Translations under genes and position numbers: made by a program
NCBI GenBank assembly: GCA_951813615.1
Contig: OX638377.1
Location: 1,860,001-1,924,000, forward strand
DNA length: 64,000 bases
Origin: an uncultured Latescibacterota bacterium
Lineage (GTDB): Bacteria; Latescibacterota; UBA2968; UBA8231
Direction: 5' to 3'
The notes under the pieces: generated by a model
Told to the model about the DNA's origin: nothing
Database searches by the model: none
The model's input: the letters and a program-made list of their open reading frames with translations, nothing else
Shown here: piece after piece, positions 23,945 through 31,729 of the stretch
Position numbering within the stretch: position 1 is the first letter of the stretch
How the letters are laid out: each line of letters begins with the position of its first letter

Positions 23945-26900
23945 ATGAGTGACATATCCTTTGAGCATGTGTTGAGCAGCCAGTACACAGTTTTTGATGG
24001 GCTGGCTGGGATGCACGTGGAAGACATCTACCAAGACCGTCAGGGCTTTCTTTGGATCGCCACGGCCGACGGCGGCGTCAGCCGGTTCGACAGCGCCCGG
24101 TTTGATACGTTTGGCCTCAAAGATGGTCTGCCCAATCTGACGGTCATGGCCATTGCCGAGGACGCGGACGGACGGCTGCTGTTCGGCACGTTCGGTGGTG
24201 GGATTGCCGCGTACGACGGGCGTAGCTTTCAGGTGTACACCACTGAGCATGGCCTACCTTCCAATGAGATTGTGGGTCTGCAAGCCCAGCCAGATGGTTC
24301 GATTCTGGTGCTGACCGGTGCGGGCGTGGCTTGGTTTGCCGAGGGCCGCTGCATAAGGAGCATAACCGAAGTTGGTGGCCAACCGTTGGGTCGGGTGTAC
24401 GACATGGCTACCGACGCGGCTGGTACCACTTGGTTGGCAGCACTGGACTGGGGCGTTATCAGTTTGGATGGGCGGTGTATGGATACCGGTGCCCAGGCGA
24501 TTCAAGAGCCTTGGAAGTTCGCCCAGGACCCCTCTGGCCATCTGTGGATTGCCTTCCGTTATACGGGTAGCGAAGTCTTGATCGGCCGCTACAATCCACA
24601 GAACGAGCAGTTTGCACTCGTTAACGTGGCTATTGGGGACGGGGGAGGGGTGCAGAACGGGACGCGGCACGTGTGGGTTGATGAGAGGGGCTGGTTGTGG
24701 CTGTCTCGTCGGGGTGTGGTGGTATACGACGGGCAGGAGTGGTACTCTTTTTCCGCCTCCTTGCCGGACATTGACTTTTCAGACTCGCGCCTGAGCTACG
24801 AGGACCGCGAGGGCAATATCTGGATCGGACTTTGGGGCGGTGGGCTGATTTTTTGCGACCTATCCAGCATACGTCGATATACCGAAGCCGACGGCCTACC
24901 GGACCGAGAGATTCGCCACTTAGGAGAAGACCATGAGGGACGGATGTGGATCGGCACGATGGGCGGCATGGCCTGCATGGAGGAGGGTCAGATTCGCCCG
25001 GTCGAGATGGGGGAAATCGTCTCGGCGATGGTGGTAGATGCCCAGGGGCGGGTCTGGAGTGGTGGGGACACTAGTCGGGTATATAGATGGGAGGGCCAAA
25101 CGCCGCAAGTGATTGAGGTGGCCGAAGAGGTTCACTCCGGAGAAATCTCGGGGCTATGCGAAGATGGGCAAGGGCGTATATGGGTCGGCACGTTCCGGGG
25201 CTGTTTTGGCTGGATAGCGGAAAATCGCTTCACCCCCTTCGACGAGTGGATAATCGACGAGTGCCGTGCCTTATTGCAAGACCAAAACGGAGTATTCTGG
25301 GTTGGTTTCTATGGAAGAGTACCGGCACTCTACTGTTACGAGGATGGTCAGTTCCACCCAGCGGATATGGCCGAAGCGGAGTCCATCGCCTATGTCAACG
25401 TCTTGTGGGAGCACCAAAACATCCTGTGGGTGGGTACGGCCAAGGGGCTGTTCGCCCTTGATCTCTCATCGCGGAAGGTGCGCCACTTTACCGCTGAACA
25501 GTTTGGGCTGTCGGCCAATGGCATCTTGGCGCTGACTGCTGATCCGGAGGGCCATATCTGGATGGGTACCAGCGGCGGCGGCGTCCTCCGCTACGACGGT
25601 CAGACCTTTCAAAGCATCCGCTTAGGGCCATCTGCCCTCGAAAACATGGTCGAAGCGGTCCTGTGCGACCGTCGCGGTCGGCTGTGGTTTGGCACGCGGG
25701 CGGGATTGGTCGCCTACCAGCCAGGACACACGCCGCCGCGCTTGGTCATCCGCGAGGTGATGGCCGGCACGCTCTTAGCTGCACCCGAAGCCGTATCCTG
25801 CCCCGAGAGCACTCCTGAGATCCGCATCCATTTCCAAGGCATCAGCTTCCGCACTGGCACGGGTCAGATGCGCTACAGCTACCGCTTGTTAGGCCACAGT
25901 CCGATGGAACAGTGGAGTGCGTTTGCGGCCGCCAATGCAGTCGCATATAGCTCCCTGCCGGTGGGAGATTACCGCTTTGAGGTGCGGACGATGGACCGCG
26001 ATGGCTTGATGTCCGAGGTCGCCAGCGTGGAGATTCGAGTTCTCCCCGACGCCAAAACCGAACGCATTCACGCTCTTGAAAGCGTCCTGCGAGCTACTGA
26101 CCATGTCGTGCATAGCCAGAGCTGGGCCATGCGCCAAGTGATGGAACAGACCGTGCGCGTCGCCGATACGGCGATGACCGTGCTAGTGCTGGGTGAGACT
26201 GGTACCGGCAAAGGCTTACTCGCGCAGACCATCCACGAGACAAGTACCCGCCGCAAGCGGCCTTTCATCCAAGTCAATTGCGGGGCGCTACCCGCCGGAT
26301 TGGTCGAAAGCGAACTGTTCGGCCATGAGAAAGGGGCCTTCACTGGGGCGGCTAGCCGTCAGCTCGGCCGTTTTGAATTGGCTGATGGGGGTACCCTCTT
26401 TTTGGACGAAATCGGCGATTTGCCATTGGAGTCTCAGCGGGTGCTGCTGCACATCTTAGAGGAGAGTGCCCTGACCCGCGTCGGCGGCGAGCAGCCTGTG
26501 AGCGTGGACGTGCGGGTCATTGCGGCGACCAACCGCGATCTGCGGCAGGCGATCCAAGAGGGCGCGTTCCGCGAAGACCTGTTCTACCGCCTGAGCGTCT
26601 TCACCTTAGAGCTTCCGCCGCTGCGGCAGCGGCAGGAGGATATACCGGCTTTAGCGGCGCATTTTACCGAGCGGTATGCCCAGCACTTGCGGCGTCCGGT
26701 GCCGACGATAGACGAGGGGGTGGTTACACACTTACAGGCGTATGCTTGGCCGGGGAATGTGCGCGAGTTGGAGCACCTGATCAATAGGGCGGTTTTGCTG
26801 TGCGAGGATGGGGTGATTCGAGTTGGCGATTTGCTGTTGCCGTCGGGTGGTCGGAGGGCTGGCGATGCGGTCCCTCCAGCGCCAGCGGCTGGCGAGGGCT

Positions 26901-27052
26901 TGGACGAAAAGCAGCAGCTTGTGGAGGCGCTACAAGCGACCAACTGGATGATCTATGGCGAGCGGGGTGCGGCGCGCTTGTTGGGCATGAATCCAGAGAA
27001 GCTGCGTTACCGCATGCGGAAATACGGGTTGCGCCGACCGAAGACGTCGTAG
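23945..27052 (+). CDS. One-component sigma-54 activator with N-terminal beta-propeller sensor (Reg_prop/Y_Y_Y fused to AAA+ and Fis HTH)
   Basis: A 1035-residue protein. Residues 1-625 are a series of two-component-regulator propeller blades (repeats such as DRQGFLWIATADGGVSRFD, DREGNIWIGLWGGGL, DPEGHIWMGTSGGGVLRYD). About 640-700 is a Y_Y_Y domain. Then comes a sigma-54 AAA+ domain with Walker A GETGTGKG (about 748), the sigma-54-contacting GAFTGA loop (about 798), Walker B GGTLFLDEIGD (about 818) and NRDLRQAI/FREDLFYRLSVF. The C-terminus (GERGAARLLGMNPEKLRYRMRKYG) is a Fis-type HTH like that of FhlA. These propellers normally sit outside the cell on hybrid histidine kinases; here no signal peptide or transmembrane helix is visible, so sensing would be cytoplasmic. 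Palindromic sites and a -24/-12 promoter lie directly downstream, suggesting the local targets. Confidence 0.93.
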   Translation: MSDISFEHVLSSQYTVFDGLAGMHVEDIYQDRQGFLWIATADGGVSRFDSARFDTFGLKDGLPNLTVMAIAEDADGRLLFGTFGGGIAAYDGRSFQVYTTEHGLPSNEIVGLQAQPDGSILVLTGAGVAWFAEGRCIRSITEVGGQPLGRVYDMATDAAGTTWLAALDWGVISLDGRCMDTGAQAIQEPWKFAQDPSGHLWIAFRYTGSEVLIGRYNPQNEQFALVNVAIGDGGGVQNGTRHVWVDERGWLWLSRRGVVVYDGQEWYSFSASLPDIDFSDSRLSYEDREGNIWIGLWGGGLIFCDLSSIRRYTEADGLPDREIRHLGEDHEGRMWIGTMGGMACMEEGQIRPVEMGEIVSAMVVDAQGRVWSGGDTSRVYRWEGQTPQVIEVAEEVHSGEISGLCEDGQGRIWVGTFRGCFGWIAENRFTPFDEWIIDECRALLQDQNGVFWVGFYGRVPALYCYEDGQFHPADMAEAESIAYVNVLWEHQNILWVGTAKGLFALDLSSRKVRHFTAEQFGLSANGILALTADPEGHIWMGTSGGGVLRYDGQTFQSIRLGPSALENMVEAVLCDRRGRLWFGTRAGLVAYQPGHTPPRLVIREVMAGTLLAAPEAVSCPESTPEIRIHFQGISFRTGTGQMRYSYRLLGHSPMEQWSAFAAANAVAYSSLPVGDYRFEVRTMDRDGLMSEVASVEIRVLPDAKTERIHALESVLRATDHVVHSQSWAMRQVMEQTVRVADTAMTVLVLGETGTGKGLLAQTIHETSTRRKRPFIQVNCGALPAGLVESELFGHEKGAFTGAASRQLGRFELADGGTLFLDEIGDLPLESQRVLLHILEESALTRVGGEQPVSVDVRVIAATNRDLRQAIQEGAFREDLFYRLSVFTLELPPLRQRQEDIPALAAHFTERYAQHLRRPVPTIDEGVVTHLQAYAWPGNVRELEHLINRAVLLCEDGVIRVGDLLLPSGGRRAGDAVPPAPAAGEGLDEKQQLVEALQATNWMIYGERGAARLLGMNPEKLRYRMRKYGLRRPKTS

Positions 27053-27060
27053 GCAGCCAA

Positions 27061-27095
27061 CACGAAAAGTCGTGCATTTTCCACGGAAAATCGTG
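27061..27095. promoter_or_regulatory. Two palindromic activator-binding sites (UAS), cassette 1
   Basis: CACGAAAAGTCGTG (27061-27074) and CACGGAAAATCGTG (27082-27095) fit the pattern CACGnAAAnTCGTG and start exactly 21 bp apart, about two helical turns. The first lies 9 bp after the regulator stop codon. The last starts 137 bp before the GG of the -24 element, a normal distance for sigma-54 enhancers. The same palindrome recurs three times in cassette 2. The binding protein is inferred to be the adjacent activator. Confidence 0.8.
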
Positions 27096-27169
27096 TAAAG
27101 TCTTGTATCGAGGGCTGAGGCCGCACTTCGTAAAAAGACTCGTTTCATATTTCAAGTATTATATTTTTC

Positions 27170-27200
27170 AATCCTTTAGGGTATTCCTAAAGGATTTTTT
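27170..27200 (+). terminator. Rho-independent terminator between UAS and promoter, cassette 1
   Basis: An 11-bp stem AATCCTTTAGG / CCTAAAGGATT with a 5-nt loop is followed by a run of T. It would end transcripts of the regulator gene and insulate the sigma-54 promoter 18 bp further on. Confidence 0.8.
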
Positions 27201-27217
27201 ATCGGTGCTTGAGTTTT

Positions 27218-27233
27218 TGGCACGAAATGTGCA
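27218..27233 (+). promoter_or_regulatory. Sigma-54 (-24/-12) promoter, cassette 1
   Basis: TGGCACGAAATGTGCA matches the sigma-54 consensus, with GG at 27219-27220 and GC at 27231-27232, exactly 10 bp between them, and one mismatch in the -12 region. Transcription should start near 27244, about 33 bp before the TolB-like start codon. Confidence 0.85.
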
Positions 27234-27276
27234 TATCATAGCTATAGAATAGATCTCTTATGCAAGGAGCCACGTT

Positions 27277-28212
27277 ATGAACTATCGATCCTCACTGCTC
27301 GTCTGCTTGGCAACGCTGGGGCTGGCCGTCGCTGGCTGGGGACAAGCCGACGGTAAAATAGCATTTCTCTCCAGACACGAGGGGAATTCTGACGTGTGGA
27401 TTATGAATGCGGATGGGAGCGTCCCCGTCAACTTAACCCCAGGCCGACATATTTCGTGCGTTAGCCTGGCTTGGTCTCCAGATGGCACGAAGATCGCCTA
27501 TCTCGCCTTTGACGATTTTTTCGAGTCCGATGGTGTCCTCTGGGTCGATTATTCCCAAGGTGCCATCTGGGTGATGGGCGCCGATGGCGGCAATCCGCAA
27601 CAAGTGGGATATCTAGCAGCGCCCAGACATCCGAGACCTCCTGAGGATCTCTTTTGGGCTGAAGACGGGAGTCGCATTTACCTCTATAGGAGGGGGTCCC
27701 CCAATGAACTGTTCGTTGTGTCGCTGGACGGCAGTGGCTCCTCACCCGTGGATTGGAAGGAGGGGGCTGGGATAGCCCGCCGTTTCCGCGATAATCGTTC
27801 TCCAGACGGAACCAAACAAGCAGAAGTCGTGTTGCAGGACGACGAGGGCAATGCCTACCTACGCCTAGTTAGCTACGCTTCCAGTGAGGGGCCTAAACAG
27901 ATAGAAGATTTCTCGGAGATTCTCCTTCCCGATCTACCCTATCAACAAGCTGAACTTGAACCCGGCTGGGAGAGAGTGGTTCTCGCCCCCACTTGGTCGC
28001 CTGACAGCATGAGAATCGCCTTCTCTGCTGCTAGCGAGCAAGGGGACGATGAGATTTGGGTTGTTGATATAGACGGGAGCAACTTGGTCAATTTGACCAA
28101 CGGTTTGGGCGGAGATTATCCCGCTTGGCAACCAGTTTCCCCTTCGGCTACTGCGACGAGCGTCGAAGTCCAGTCGTGGGGACGGATCAAATCGCTGCAT
28201 TCAGTACCATAG
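27277..28212 (+). CDS. Secreted TolB-like (PD40) beta-propeller protein, copy 1
   Basis: The 311-residue protein has a signal peptide (MNYRSSLLVCLATLGLAVAGWGQ) followed by WD40-like PD40 repeats: GKIAFLSRHEGNSDVWIMNADG, LAWSPDGTKIAYLAF, WVMGADGGNPQQV, WSPDSMRIAFSAASEQGDDEIWVVDIDGSNLVNLTNG. These are the blades of TolB-type propellers. It ends with SWGRIKSL, shared with the next gene. AAGGAG precedes the ATG. It is the first gene under the sigma-54 promoter at 27218. The role is unknown; the fold usually binds proteins or peptides in the periplasm. Confidence 0.85.
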   Translation: MNYRSSLLVCLATLGLAVAGWGQADGKIAFLSRHEGNSDVWIMNADGSVPVNLTPGRHISCVSLAWSPDGTKIAYLAFDDFFESDGVLWVDYSQGAIWVMGADGGNPQQVGYLAAPRHPRPPEDLFWAEDGSRIYLYRRGSPNELFVVSLDGSGSSPVDWKEGAGIARRFRDNRSPDGTKQAEVVLQDDEGNAYLRLVSYASSEGPKQIEDFSEILLPDLPYQQAELEPGWERVVLAPTWSPDSMRIAFSAASEQGDDEIWVVDIDGSNLVNLTNGLGGDYPAWQPVSPSATATSVEVQSWGRIKSLHSVP

Positions 28213-28270
28213 TCCCATGACATATATCTAACCTTCTTATTCAATCCATCCATCTGCAAGGAGCTACGTT

Positions 28271-29254
28271 ATGACCTATCGATCCCTACTGATCGTCTGT
28301 TTGGCAACGCTGGGGCTAGCCGTCGCTGGCTGGGGGCAAGCCGATGGTAAAATCGCGTTTCTCTCCCACCGCGAGGGGTACAATGACGTGTGGATTATGA
28401 ATGCGGATGGGAGCAACCCCTTGAATCTAACCCAAGGACAGTATTGCGCTAGTCCGATTTGGTCTCCAGATGGCACGAAGATCGCCTATCTCGACGTTGG
28501 TGCCGATTATTCCGGTAGGGACATCTGGGTGATGGACGCCGACGGCGGCAATCGAAGGCAACTAACAGACCATATTAAAAAAATAGGTCCTAATAGCGCA
28601 GATGACCTGTTTTGGTCTGAAGACGGTCAAAGCATTTACTACTTTGTGTGGGATCGCTCTGAGCTGTTCGCCGTGGCACCGGACGGCAGCGGATCTTCAC
28701 TTGTGGAATGGAGAGGTGTGGAATGGAGGGAGGCGGCTTTGATAATCCGCCGCTTCTGGGACCATCGCTATCTTTCTCCAGACGAAACCAAACGGGCACA
28801 CGTCGGCGTTCTACATGGTGACGAAGATGGCCAAGCTGATGACGAAGAGAGCCGAGATATCTTCATTATGATCAGTGAAGAATTCCCTGTGATAGGTGGA
28901 GACAGGGTCACGGCCATTCTCCTGTCCGGCCAACCCGTAGATATCTTTTTTCGGGATGTCGGCGATTCTTGGGCCTCTGCTGGTTTTCCTCTTACTTGGG
29001 CACCCAACAGCATGAGGGTAGCCTTCACTTCATACACCATTTTCAACAGTTCTGGCACTTCTCTCTCCTTTTACCCAGACACTGGGGAGATTTGGGCTGT
29101 GGATATAGACGGGAGCAACTTAGTCAATCTGACCAATGGTTTGGGCGGAGATTATCCCGTTTGGCAACCTGTCGTCCCTGCTGCTACTGCTACGAGCGTC
29201 GAGGCCCAGTCGTGGGGACGGATCAAAGCGCTGCTTTCGACAGATACTCGTTAA
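28271..29254 (+). CDS. Secreted TolB-like (PD40) beta-propeller protein, copy 2
   Basis: A tandem paralogue of the preceding gene (327 residues), near-identical in its signal peptide, first blade (ADGKIAFLSHREGYNDVWIMNADG), last blade (WAVDIDGSNLVNLTNGLGGDYPVWQP) and C-terminal SWGRIKAL, but diverged in the middle. The 58-bp gap contains AAGGAG and no terminator or second promoter, so both genes should share one sigma-54 transcript. The conserved ends with variable middle blades suggest that the copies present different binding surfaces. Confidence 0.85.
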   Translation: MTYRSLLIVCLATLGLAVAGWGQADGKIAFLSHREGYNDVWIMNADGSNPLNLTQGQYCASPIWSPDGTKIAYLDVGADYSGRDIWVMDADGGNRRQLTDHIKKIGPNSADDLFWSEDGQSIYYFVWDRSELFAVAPDGSGSSLVEWRGVEWREAALIIRRFWDHRYLSPDETKRAHVGVLHGDEDGQADDEESRDIFIMISEEFPVIGGDRVTAILLSGQPVDIFFRDVGDSWASAGFPLTWAPNSMRVAFTSYTIFNSSGTSLSFYPDTGEIWAVDIDGSNLVNLTNGLGGDYPVWQPVVPAATATSVEAQSWGRIKALLSTDTR

Positions 29255-29265
29255 TTGCCCTTCGT

Positions 29266-29297
29266 GCGTAGAGGTGGCGTGCCCGCCACCTCTACGC
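29266..29297 (+). terminator. GC-rich hairpin after the TolB-like pair
   Basis: A 13-bp perfect stem, GCGTAGAGGTGGC / GCCACCTCTACGC, has a 6-nt loop and a weak downstream T tract (GCCTTTCTGTT). It lies 12 bp after the stop of the second TolB-like gene and probably ends that transcript, possibly bidirectionally. Confidence 0.6.
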
Positions 29298-29371
29298 GCC
29301 TTTCTGTTCCAACCCCGCCTTATCTTTCACAAGCGCAAAATCCAAAAGCAATCGCTACCTGAGTCGCTCAA

Positions 29372-29427
29372 CACGGAAAGTCGTGGAAAGCCCACGGAAA
29401 ATCGTGTGCGGTCCACGGAAAGTCGTG
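29372..29427. promoter_or_regulatory. Three palindromic activator-binding sites (UAS), cassette 2
   Basis: CACGGAAAGTCGTG (29372-29385), CACGGAAAATCGTG (29393-29406) and CACGGAAAGTCGTG (29414-29427) start at exact 21-bp intervals. The last starts 137 bp before the -24 GG, the same distance as in cassette 1. The extra third site may make this promoter more responsive or cooperative. Confidence 0.82.
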
Positions 29428-29501
29428 TAAAATTTTGTGTTGACGGCTGAGGCTGCGCATCATCGAAAGACTCATCTCATATTTTAAGTATTCTATTTTT
29501 C

Positions 29502-29532
29502 AATCCTTTAGGTCGATCCTAAAGGATTTTTT
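29502..29532 (+). terminator. Rho-independent terminator between UAS and promoter, cassette 2
   Basis: The same 11-bp stem as in cassette 1 (AATCCTTTAGG / CCTAAAGGATT) has a different 5-nt loop (TCGAT) and a T run. The conserved stem with a changed loop suggests that the hairpin itself is maintained. Confidence 0.78.
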
Positions 29533-29549
29533 GTTCAAGACATGGTACA

Positions 29550-29565
29550 TGGCACGGAATGTGCA
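29550..29565 (+). promoter_or_regulatory. Sigma-54 (-24/-12) promoter, cassette 2
   Basis: TGGCACGGAATGTGCA has GG at 29551-29552 and GC at 29563-29564 and differs from the cassette 1 promoter at one base. The predicted start near 29576 gives a leader of about 50 nt before the TlpA-like start codon. Confidence 0.85.
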
Positions 29566-29627
29566 TATGTCTCCTCAGCCGCGTACCGTATGGTCACTCC
29601 TCAAATCCCAACAGAAGAGGAAATCTG

Positions 29628-31691
29628 ATGAACGTATATTCCGCCGCCCTAATGGCCCTGAGCCTTTGTCTAACCGAAGCAAGTGCGCAAAGCCAGCCCC
29701 GCGCCGCAATCGTCACCGGCGAGGTCCACAACGCTCCGTCGCGGGAAATCGAGTTCCTCCACGAACCGCTACTTGCTCCCGGGCCGTCCCAACACTACAT
29801 CGCCTTGGACGAGCAAAACCGCTTTGCCCTTCTCTTGAACGTTCCCAAGGGAATTTTGGTCACCGGGCATTACAAAGATGAACACCGCATCCCCTTCTTT
29901 GTCGAACCCGGCGATAGTCTGCACGCGGTCGTAACCTTCGCCGAGGTGACGGAGGCCGACTCTGCGGCGGCGGAACCCGACAGTTTGCAGAGTGCCGCCG
30001 ATAAGGCCCCTCCCTCCTACTTCCTGACTTTCAATGGTCGGGGAGCGGAGAACAATCGCTTTTTAGCGGAGTTCTGGCCTCAGCATCTTTCCTTCGAACC
30101 AGATTATGCGCTGGAGCCCGAGGCGTTTGCCCACCAAGCCGAACAGCGGCGACAGGATGAATTTGCCTTACTAGCTGGGGGGCGCGAGCAATACGCGCTT
30201 TCTCAGGGTTTCATCGACTGTATGACGGCCTTTATCAACTACAAGTGGGCCAATCAGATGATTTTCTATACGCGGTTTTCGTCTATAAACGGCGTTTTGG
30301 GGCGCATATTAAGCTTCAAGTCCTTGGACCGAAGAGCGGTTCCCCCGGACTACTACGACTTCCTACAAGAAATCCCTTTGGTAGATGAAGAGGCTATCGG
30401 CGTGCAGGAGTATCGCAGGTTTGTAGAGAATGCGCTAGACCTAGATGTGAAGTCGTATAGGCCAACTATACTTTCCGATAAGTACAAGCTGTCGGGGTTG
30501 GGTCTGTCGCCCGCCGTCCTCGCCCAACTCGACTCCATGTACGAAGCGAACAGGGTCCCCAGACTATCGGAGATGATCGATCTGGCGGGGTTGGGACTGG
30601 CGGAGGGATCCCAATCCCAACTCGACTCCATGTACCAAATATTCCAGAACCAATTCGATGGTGGGATGAGGCCCTCCGAAAAGGCTGCTTGGTTGGGACT
30701 AGAGTTATCGCCAGCCGAGCAATCCCAACTCGACGCTTACGAGGGGCATCGCGTAGCCTACAATATGGAAGATACTGATACTACGATGATCGATACGACG
30801 GGTGGGAGCTTGACCTTCCATATGCCAGTGGAAAAAATCAACGAGTGGTATGAATACCTACACGATCGCCCGCTATCGGCAAAGGTTGACATGTCGAGTT
30901 TGGAGCTGTTGCCGGCTGTTCAAGCTCAACTCGACTCCACGTACCAGAATCGGTTCCAAAATCGTCAACTGTTCAAGCCATCCCAAAGGGTTGACTTAGC
31001 GGCTTTGGGTCTATCGCCAGCGGTCCAATCCCAACTCGACTCCATCCTTGCCGGACGGAGTTTTTCTCCCTTCCTAGGGGCTGTAGAGCGATACGACCTA
31101 GCCAAGCAAAAACTAGAAGGGCGAGTACTCTACTGGTTTCTGGCCGGAGAATTGAAGAATGGAATTAAGCATGGCTTTGAAGCCTATGTGGATACCCGCT
31201 GGCAATCCTTTGCAGAGAGGAATCCCTTCCCCGAATACACCGAGGCTCTCAAAGCGGAACAGAGCAAACTTTTGACGCTGCAACCCGGGCAACCCGCGCC
31301 CGATTTCACCCTCCATGACCCCGACGGCCAACCCGTATCGCTGAGCCAGTTCAAGGGCAAGGTGGTCTTGATGGATTTTTGGGCGAGTTGGTGCGGACCG
31401 TGTATTGGCGATTTGGGAGACCTCCGCAAGATCAAAGACCAAGTGGCTGCTCAGCCGGTCGTCTTCCTCAACGTCTCGTTGGACTCGAATGAAGGGGCTT
31501 GGAAGCAGGCCATTGCCAAACACCAGATTCAAGGCGTCCACGTGCGCTCGGACGGCCAAGTAACGCAAGCCTATAATGTGAGTGCTATCCCTCGGTATTA
31601 TCTGGTGGATCCCCAAGGGCTGATTGTGGAGGATCATTTGCGGGTATTTGACGTTGATGAGGTTGTGGTAAAAATCGAGGAAAACCTGTGA
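29628..31691 (+). CDS. Secreted TlpA-like thioredoxin protein with internal LSPAxQxQLDSMY repeats, copy A
   Basis: The start ATG 29628 is preceded by AGAGG and opens a signal peptide (MNVYSAALMALSLCLTEASAQ); 687 residues. Residues about 25-105 are a beta domain like the N-terminal part of FCB TlpA proteins. A helical middle carries five copies of a 17-residue unit from about 287 to 470, for example SGLGLSPAVLAQLDSMY, AGLGLAEGSQSQLDSMY and AALGLSPAVQSQLDSIL, which I do not recognise. The C-terminus is an AhpC/TSA-type thioredoxin domain (PAPDFTLHDPDGQPVSL, then WASWCGPC at about 587). It probably acts as an extracytoplasmic thiol oxidoreductase. It is the first gene of the second sigma-54 operon. 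Confidence 0.85.
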   Translation: MNVYSAALMALSLCLTEASAQSQPRAAIVTGEVHNAPSREIEFLHEPLLAPGPSQHYIALDEQNRFALLLNVPKGILVTGHYKDEHRIPFFVEPGDSLHAVVTFAEVTEADSAAAEPDSLQSAADKAPPSYFLTFNGRGAENNRFLAEFWPQHLSFEPDYALEPEAFAHQAEQRRQDEFALLAGGREQYALSQGFIDCMTAFINYKWANQMIFYTRFSSINGVLGRILSFKSLDRRAVPPDYYDFLQEIPLVDEEAIGVQEYRRFVENALDLDVKSYRPTILSDKYKLSGLGLSPAVLAQLDSMYEANRVPRLSEMIDLAGLGLAEGSQSQLDSMYQIFQNQFDGGMRPSEKAAWLGLELSPAEQSQLDAYEGHRVAYNMEDTDTTMIDTTGGSLTFHMPVEKINEWYEYLHDRPLSAKVDMSSLELLPAVQAQLDSTYQNRFQNRQLFKPSQRVDLAALGLSPAVQSQLDSILAGRSFSPFLGAVERYDLAKQKLEGRVLYWFLAGELKNGIKHGFEAYVDTRWQSFAERNPFPEYTEALKAEQSKLLTLQPGQPAPDFTLHDPDGQPVSLSQFKGKVVLMDFWASWCGPCIGDLGDLRKIKDQVAAQPVVFLNVSLDSNEGAWKQAIAKHQIQGVHVRSDGQVTQAYNVSAIPRYYLVDPQGLIVEDHLRVFDVDEVVVKIEENL

Positions 31692-31729
31692 GGAAGCCGT
31701 CCTGCGGATTTCGGTATGGAGGTGATGGC

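Noticed and set aside
22860..24250. Upstream extension of the alpha/beta hydrolase frame to 24250
   Set aside because: The extension lies antisense to the sigma-54 activator gene and has no homology; the start at 23809 fits the family.
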